A DNA stretch of 64,000 nucleotides. It comes from Bartonella bacilliformis KC583. GTDB taxonomy: Bacteria; Pseudomonadota; Alphaproteobacteria; Rhizobiales; Rhizobiaceae. Of the stretch, positions 59,024 to 64,000 are shown piece by piece; within the stretch, counting starts at the first letter, position 1; every line of letters starts with the position of its first letter. The stretch is from positions 813,001 through 877,000 of the forward strand of contig NC_008783.1 of the NCBI RefSeq assembly GCF_000015445.1, in the 5' to 3' direction. A model generated the notes under the pieces. That model was not told the origin of the DNA. It did no database searches and saw only the letters and a list, made by a program, of their open reading frames with translations. Made by a program: the position numbers and the translations under genes.

Positions 59024-60004
59024 TTAAATAAGAGCAGAAAAAGCTTCTTTTAAAATACGCACATCTGCGTCTTTTCCTCTTGCATCATTTGACAATATTT
59101 GTCGCCATCGACGTGCACCATCGCGACCATGAAAAAAGCTGATCATATGACGTGTCACATGAGAAAGATGCCCGCCTGATGCAATATGTTTCGCAGCGTA
59201 ATCGCACATGATATCAATTACATCACAATCCTTAAGATTGCTCTGTGACTCACTGTATATCTCAAAATCAATGAGTTGCAATAAAGATGGATTATAATAA
59301 ACTTGCCGTCCTACCATAACAGCATCACATAATTTCAAATGTTCTTTCATTTCATAAATTGATTTAATTCCTCCATTTATCCCTATAAATTTATTATAAA
59401 ATTTATTTTTTAATTTATAAACTCTTTTATAATTAAGTTGCGGAATATCTCGATTTTCTTTGGGACTTAAACCTTTTAACCACGCCTTGCGTGCATGTAC
59501 CCAGAGTGCATCACAACCAGCATTCCATACTCGATCTGCTAAAAAATCTAAAGCCAATTCTTCATCTTGCTCATCCACACCAATTCGACATTTAACGGTC
59601 ACAGGTATAGTAACAACCCTCTTCATCGCTTCTACAGCATTCGCTACAATATCAGGGTTTAACATTAAACAAGCACCAAATGTGCCTGACTGAACACGAT
59701 TTGATGGACAACCTACATTTAAATTTATCTCATCATAACCAAAATCTTCTGCAATTTGCGCAGCCTCTGCTAATTTTTTAGGATCCGATCCCCCTATTTG
59801 TAACGCAACAGGATGCTCTTGATCATTAAAAGCTAAGAGTGATTCACGGATACCGTGAATTATAGCATCCGCAACAACCATTTCAGTATAAAGCAGTGCT
59901 TTTTTTGTTAAAAGACGGTAAAAAAATCGGCAATGCCGATCTGTCCAATCCAACATTGGGGCTACCGCAAATTTTATCGATGATGGAGAACTATAAAATG
60001 TCAT
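59024..60004 (-). CDS. dusA: tRNA-dihydrouridine synthase A
   Basis: Flavoenzyme reducing uridines 20/20a in the tRNA D-loop. The 326-residue TIM-barrel protein has the Dus signature NLNVGCPSNRVQSGTFGACL with the catalytic cysteine, LDWTDRHCRFFYRLLT, TVKCRIGVDE, and HARKAWLKGLSPKENR, the last typical of DusA. No frameshift or missing residue was seen. Confidence 0.94.
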   Translation of the reverse strand: MTFYSSPSSIKFAVAPMLDWTDRHCRFFYRLLTKKALLYTEMVVADAIIHGIRESLLAFNDQEHPVALQIGGSDPKKLAEAAQIAEDFGYDEINLNVGCPSNRVQSGTFGACLMLNPDIVANAVEAMKRVVTIPVTVKCRIGVDEQDEELALDFLADRVWNAGCDALWVHARKAWLKGLSPKENRDIPQLNYKRVYKLKNKFYNKFIGINGGIKSIYEMKEHLKLCDAVMVGRQVYYNPSLLQLIDFEIYSESQSNLKDCDVIDIMCDYAAKHIASGGHLSHVTRHMISFFHGRDGARRWRQILSNDARGKDADVRILKEAFSALI

Positions 60005-60370
60005 AGAAGAATTTTATCCTATATTTCATTAATAGCATTCCATCCACATAGACAGCCAGAGCTTTCCCTATTTTCACCATATTAATTTTAGAAGATCAAA
60101 ATACGCTTTATATTTATTTCTGTTATTAATTTACTTTTTAAATAACAAAAATCATTTAAGATATAAAATTTTTAATGCAGCTATTAACGCTAATACAACA
60201 TGATCTAGCTGGTCAATAAATTTGTATAAATCTCAAACGATAGATAACTCTATAAAATCCATCTGTCATGGTTCTCTTATCTCCCCAACGCACCTTTTAC
60301 CTACATCGGTATTGTTCTATATCCAGTATCTCTTGCTTTATTTATTTTTTCTAATTCTAATCACGCTATT
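60005..60370. other. Intergenic region between dusA and cckA 3' end
   Basis: 366 bases upstream of dusA and downstream of cckA, both on the minus strand. A plus-strand open frame runs from 60222 into cckA but has no coding-like sequence. No RNA gene seen. Confidence 0.4.
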
Positions 60371-62908
60371 TTATTCTTCTAGTCTTTCTTTGACTGCTAA
60401 AATCAGCTGTTTAAGTGTAAATGGCTTAGATAAGAATCCAAAAATAGCGCCTTCTGGAAGATTTTTAGTAAATGCATCTTTTGTATAACCAGAAACAAAA
60501 ATAAACTTGATATCGGGGTAACTTTTACGAACTTCTTTAAGTAAAGTTGGCCCATCCATCCCTGGCATCACAACATCAGAAACAATAATATCAATAGCGC
60601 CTTTATTTTCCTTAAGAACAGCAAGCGCTTCCACCCCACTCGCAGCTTCTAAAACAGTATACCCCCTCATTTGAAGAGCTCTCACCCCGCCCATTCTAAC
60701 TGCATCTTCATCTTCGACCAATAACACGGTTGCAGAGCCTGTCAAATCTGTATTGTGTTCCTGTTTTTCTGCTTTTTCAATCTGTTCAACAATCTCATCT
60801 CTGATATTGGAGACATAGCGAGGTAGAAAGATATGAAATATCGTTCCTTCTCCTTCCTGGCTATTACAGTGAATATAGCCACCTGTCTGTTTGATAATGC
60901 CATAAACCATTGATAAGCCAAGTCCTGTACCTTTTCCAATTTCTTTTGTTGTAAAAAATGGTTCAAACATTTTTTCTTGCACAGCAGAAGATATGCCTGA
61001 TCCAGTATCTGCAACAGTCAATTGCACATACTCGCCAGCTGCAAGACCAGCATAATTTAATTCAGCACTTTGTTGTTTTGTAATATTGTTTGTTGCAATT
61101 GTTACCGTACCTCCATCAGGCATTGCATCACGCGCATTGATAACTAAATTCATAACAACACACTGGAAAGACGCTTGATCGACTTCCACACTCCACAAAT
61201 CTCTTCCATGAATAATTTTTAACTGAATATGATTACCTAAAAGAGGCAAAATGAGATTACGAATGTCCGATAAAAATTCTGTAAAATCAACTTTTTCAGG
61301 CCTAAGCGTTTGTTTTCTAGAAAAAGCTAATAATTGCTGTACAAGTGCAGCCGCACGGTTAGCATTATTTTTAATATTAGTAAGATCAGCATGTGCTGGA
61401 TCAGAAACGCGGTGCGTATTTAAAAGAAGATCACACGACATTAAAATTGCTGTCAAAACATTATTAAAATCATGAGCAATACCACCCGCCAACTGCCCAA
61501 CAGCTTGCATTTTCTGGCTTTGTACCATGTCATCGTCAAGTGTTTTTTGCTTCATCATTTCCAAAGCAGATATAACCACAAAATTATGTGATAAATCATC
61601 ACGATATTGCATCAAAGGTGTAAGATAAAGACGTAAATGGCGTTCCTTATTATTTGCTAATACCGTATCTATCGGATCTAGATAACTTTTATACGTCGTC
61701 ACCTGCCGAAATGCGTGCTCTAATTGTGCATGATAACTATGAGATATGACGTCATAAAGATTAATAGCCTTGTCCGTGCATCCTAGTAATGACAAAAAAG
61801 CATGATTTACATGAACAAATTGTCTTTTCTGATCTATCACTGCTATTGCAAAAGGACTTGCGTCAAAATATTCTATCAATGTACTCGGTAATTTTTCTTC
61901 ACAATCCCTCTCACTCTCTTGCATTTGCTGTGGCAGCATAACAATACGATAGATAGTTTCATCTCCTAAAAGAGAAGAAACATACATAAAACATTTCAGC
62001 AGTTTTTTGCTACCATCCTCTAAAGTTAAAGATAAAGAAAAAACGTAACTCGTAGCACAATTTGAATTTTGATATTTGTTATTTTGCAAACAAATATCAC
62101 TCCACTTACTGTTGTTTCCAGTATTATAAAATAATTGATCAAAGCTATATTGACCAACAATAAAATTAGTTAAATCGATCGAAAACCACTTAGCAAAAAC
62201 TGAATTTAAATAGATAACCATTCCTTGTGCGTTTACAGATAAAAATCCAACAGGAGTATGATCTAAGTGATTGGTAGCTTCTTGAAGATTCAAGGAAGAA
62301 AATTCATGATGTTCTTGAAAATGCGAAATATCAACAACACGCCACAATAAAAATTTTTGTTTCCGTTTTATAATCGGATGAATAGAAATATTGTACAAAA
62401 TAGGTTGTTGCTGTGTAGAATGGATAAAAATTGAACGATCTATTTTTAGATTTTCTTGAGCTGCAAGATTATTAGACGCTGCTACCTTCAAGCGATACAC
62501 AAGTGCACCAGCACCTGGAAGATCAGCAAGAACAGTGTAACAAGAAGCTTTAGGTTTATAAGTAAAAAGCCTTTGATAATTTTGATTAGCATAGTGAATA
62601 AAACCTGAAAAATCAGATACTATAATTACATCATTCACCTCATCAAAAAGACTAAAATCTAAATCTTTTTGCAAGTACATAGCATGACATTTTAAAATGC
62701 CTGCTCCCATTAAAAAAAACGCTATAATAGCTATAATAGTTAAAACTAAGAAAGATACCAATGCAACTTTATGGAAATGCGGATAAAAAACACCTAAAAA
62801 TCCTATAATTACTAAAAAAGTTATTATAAAAAAAATCCCCCAAATCATAGCACCCCATTGCATAAAAGAAAGCAATGATTTTGTACTATCATAAGAATTT
62901 TTATTCAT
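60371..62908 (-). CDS. cckA: CckA-like hybrid histidine kinase
   Basis: Membrane kinase that feeds the ChpT-CtrA cell-cycle phosphorelay in alphaproteobacteria. The 845-residue protein has two N-terminal transmembrane helices (about 15-40 and 47-72), two or three PAS domains (about 85-440), a HisKA domain with His479 in GGIAHDFNNVLTAI, a HATPase domain with NLVINARDAMPDGG and EIGKGTGLGLSMVYGI, and a C-terminal receiver domain with Asp778 in IIVSDVVMPGMDGP. Domain order and length fit CckA. Start ATG 62908. It is divergent from a FliO-domain gene. Confidence 0.93.
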   Translation of the reverse strand: MNKNSYDSTKSLLSFMQWGAMIWGIFFIITFLVIIGFLGVFYPHFHKVALVSFLVLTIIAIIAFFLMGAGILKCHAMYLQKDLDFSLFDEVNDVIIVSDFSGFIHYANQNYQRLFTYKPKASCYTVLADLPGAGALVYRLKVAASNNLAAQENLKIDRSIFIHSTQQQPILYNISIHPIIKRKQKFLLWRVVDISHFQEHHEFSSLNLQEATNHLDHTPVGFLSVNAQGMVIYLNSVFAKWFSIDLTNFIVGQYSFDQLFYNTGNNSKWSDICLQNNKYQNSNCATSYVFSLSLTLEDGSKKLLKCFMYVSSLLGDETIYRIVMLPQQMQESERDCEEKLPSTLIEYFDASPFAIAVIDQKRQFVHVNHAFLSLLGCTDKAINLYDVISHSYHAQLEHAFRQVTTYKSYLDPIDTVLANNKERHLRLYLTPLMQYRDDLSHNFVVISALEMMKQKTLDDDMVQSQKMQAVGQLAGGIAHDFNNVLTAILMSCDLLLNTHRVSDPAHADLTNIKNNANRAAALVQQLLAFSRKQTLRPEKVDFTEFLSDIRNLILPLLGNHIQLKIIHGRDLWSVEVDQASFQCVVMNLVINARDAMPDGGTVTIATNNITKQQSAELNYAGLAAGEYVQLTVADTGSGISSAVQEKMFEPFFTTKEIGKGTGLGLSMVYGIIKQTGGYIHCNSQEGEGTIFHIFLPRYVSNIRDEIVEQIEKAEKQEHNTDLTGSATVLLVEDEDAVRMGGVRALQMRGYTVLEAASGVEALAVLKENKGAIDIIVSDVVMPGMDGPTLLKEVRKSYPDIKFIFVSGYTKDAFTKNLPEGAIFGFLSKPFTLKQLILAVKERLEE

Positions 62909-63133
62909 TTTTATCTGCCTCGATTATGGCTGATTTTTATGCCATAAATTGTTTTCGTAATGTATATAATTTATATTGAGTGTAATTTTCTATTACATAT
63001 AATATATACATGCTTTATATACGTAATAGAAATGGCTTAAGTAATTAGACAAGTCATATTTATGTTTAGTCCAATCTTGCAAGATGCTTACGGATTTATA
63101 TAAAATAGCCTCTTGCCAAATAGGGGAAGCCAT

Positions 63134-63655
63134 ATGAGTATCTGGTTATCAAATAAAATAGGGGTACACGCAGCGAATATAATTACGAGTCTTGCATTCC
63201 TCATAATGATAATCATAGCAATTGCTATTGTTATAGGGCTTTTACGCTATTTAAATAAAGACAGAAAAACGCGTTCACAACGGTTAGCTATATGTGATAC
63301 GGTTGCTGTTGATCGTATGCGCCGTCTTGTTCTGATACGCCGTGACGATGTAGAGCATTTAATGCTTATTGGTGGAACAACAGATATTGTTATAGAATCT
63401 GGCATTATCAACACATTACACATTGAACACAAAAATCACCACAAGCCGCCAAAAGATACACTATCAACAATAACAGAAATCGATCAACATCACACCTTTA
63501 CAGAAAAAGCCCCTTTTTCTCTAAAAGCAATGGGATCTGCTAAAAATAATGCCTCTTTCTCCTCATTCGATCACAATTTAAATGATTCAGCAATTACTGC
63601 TACAATCGAAGGACGACAGGAGCCATCCTTATTCATTCCTACCCAGAAAAAATAA
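63134..63655 (+). CDS. FliO/MopB-domain membrane protein
   Basis: A 173-residue protein with one N-terminal transmembrane helix (AANIITSLAFLIMIIIAIAI) followed by a FliO-type cytoplasmic domain: RLAICDTVAVDRMRRLVLIR, DDVEHLMLIGGTTDIVIE. The C-terminal 90 residues are polar and unconserved-looking. FliO stabilises FliP in the flagellar export apparatus, but here the gene lies next to cckA, far from any flagellar gene in the window. AGGGGA precedes ATG 63134 by seven bases, deciding the start. Confidence 0.8.
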   Translation: MSIWLSNKIGVHAANIITSLAFLIMIIIAIAIVIGLLRYLNKDRKTRSQRLAICDTVAVDRMRRLVLIRRDDVEHLMLIGGTTDIVIESGIINTLHIEHKNHHKPPKDTLSTITEIDQHHTFTEKAPFSLKAMGSAKNNASFSSFDHNLNDSAITATIEGRQEPSLFIPTQKK

Positions 63656-64000
63656 AATCTTTATATCAAAAAACGAGTTATATGCATATTTTAAAGAAAA
63701 ACATGAGTAAGTTCGTTGTTTTTTAGCGCTGGTAATAATTTTTTAGTGTTATTTCCTCTTATTACCAGCTTATAAAACAGCCATCAGAAAAAAATTATGT
63801 CATCTCTGATACTGGCTAGATCAGAATAAAATGTTTTTTAACAGAAACATAAAAGTTCTTGTTTAACTCATTTTTTAAAATCTATTCAAAAAAATTACTG
63901 GCATTCGTGTATCTAATAGTGATTGTTCTTTATTGGTTATTTTTTTATCCAACAAACAATTATTTCAGTGTGATGTCTCATACTAACTTGTCTACAAATT
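63656..64000. other. Terminal region after the FliO-domain gene
   Basis: 345 bases to the window end with no gene. A perfect 11-base inverted repeat, GCTGGTAATAA (63728-63738) with TTATTACCAGC (63759-63769), has a 20-base loop and no U run on either side. Confidence 0.45.

Noticed and set aside
60222..60488. Plus-strand 88-codon frame before and over the end of cckA
   Set aside because: Hydrophobic, low-complexity, overlaps a certain gene, and has no start signal.
1..64000. CRISPR arrays, prophage or insertion sequences
   Set aside because: I saw no regularly spaced repeats, no transposase or integrase motifs and no target-site duplications; the broken genes look like simple decay rather than insertion.

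Overview
The window is AT-rich chromosomal DNA of an alphaproteobacterium in the order Hyphomicrobiales (Rhizobiales), most likely a Bartonella. The reasons are an invasion-associated locus B (IalB) family secreted protein, a phosphatidylcholine synthase, rhizobial-type neighbourhoods (suf cluster, rlpA/tmk/holB/metG/tatD, pyrB-pyrC-plsY-dprA-topA-rnr, cckA next to a FliO-domain gene), low GC, and several genes decayed in place, as expected of a shrinking host-adapted genome. The species cannot be named from the sequence alone.

Layout. 1-7 kb: end of mfd, a shattered yejA-like peptide-binding protein, an IalB-family gene and rne, whose last part is out of frame after a run of eight A. 7-12.3 kb: amiC, a class A penicillin-binding protein and prfB with its programmed +1 frameshift. 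12.3-15.3 kb (minus): bcp, tyrS and an alpha/beta hydrolase. 15.4-22 kb: iron-sulfur assembly genes nifS-like, sufB, sufC, sufD, sufS, sufT. 22-31 kb: tRNA-Ser, a UbiH-type hydroxylase, pcs, then a minus-strand run tmk-holB-metG-tatD-metallohydrolase, and rlpA. 31-35 kb: tRNA-Lys, ttcA, rpsD, murI, trmJ. 35.5-44 kb: map, radC, a DUF3126 gene, a hydrolase, a DUF192 gene, a double cold-shock-domain protein, gatA, gatC, ruvX and an AidB-like dehydrogenase. 44-55 kb: pyrB, a pyrC homologue without metal ligands, plsY, dprA, topA, rnr (N-terminal domain broken), a dead MFS transporter and rpmG. 55.9-64 kb: a thermonuclease, an Fe-S type uracil-DNA glycosylase, an Lrp-family regulator, cobT, dusA, cckA and a FliO-domain protein.

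The content is mostly core metabolism: cell-wall synthesis and cleavage (amiC, mrcA, rlpA, murI), translation (prfB, tyrS, metG, rpsD, rpmG, gatCA, ttcA, trmJ, dusA, map), RNA turnover (rne, rnr), DNA maintenance (mfd, holB, radC, dprA, topA, ruvX, UDG) and Fe-S assembly. There are two complete tRNA genes, no rRNA, no CRISPR array and no intact mobile element.

I found no convincing new multi-gene system. The observations most worth checking are small: the A8 tract that decides the C-terminus of RNase E, the decayed N-terminus of RNase R, a stem-rich leader and trailer around rpsD, a palindrome between the suf cluster and its divergent neighbour, and an antisense-overlapping small gene at the end of dprA.
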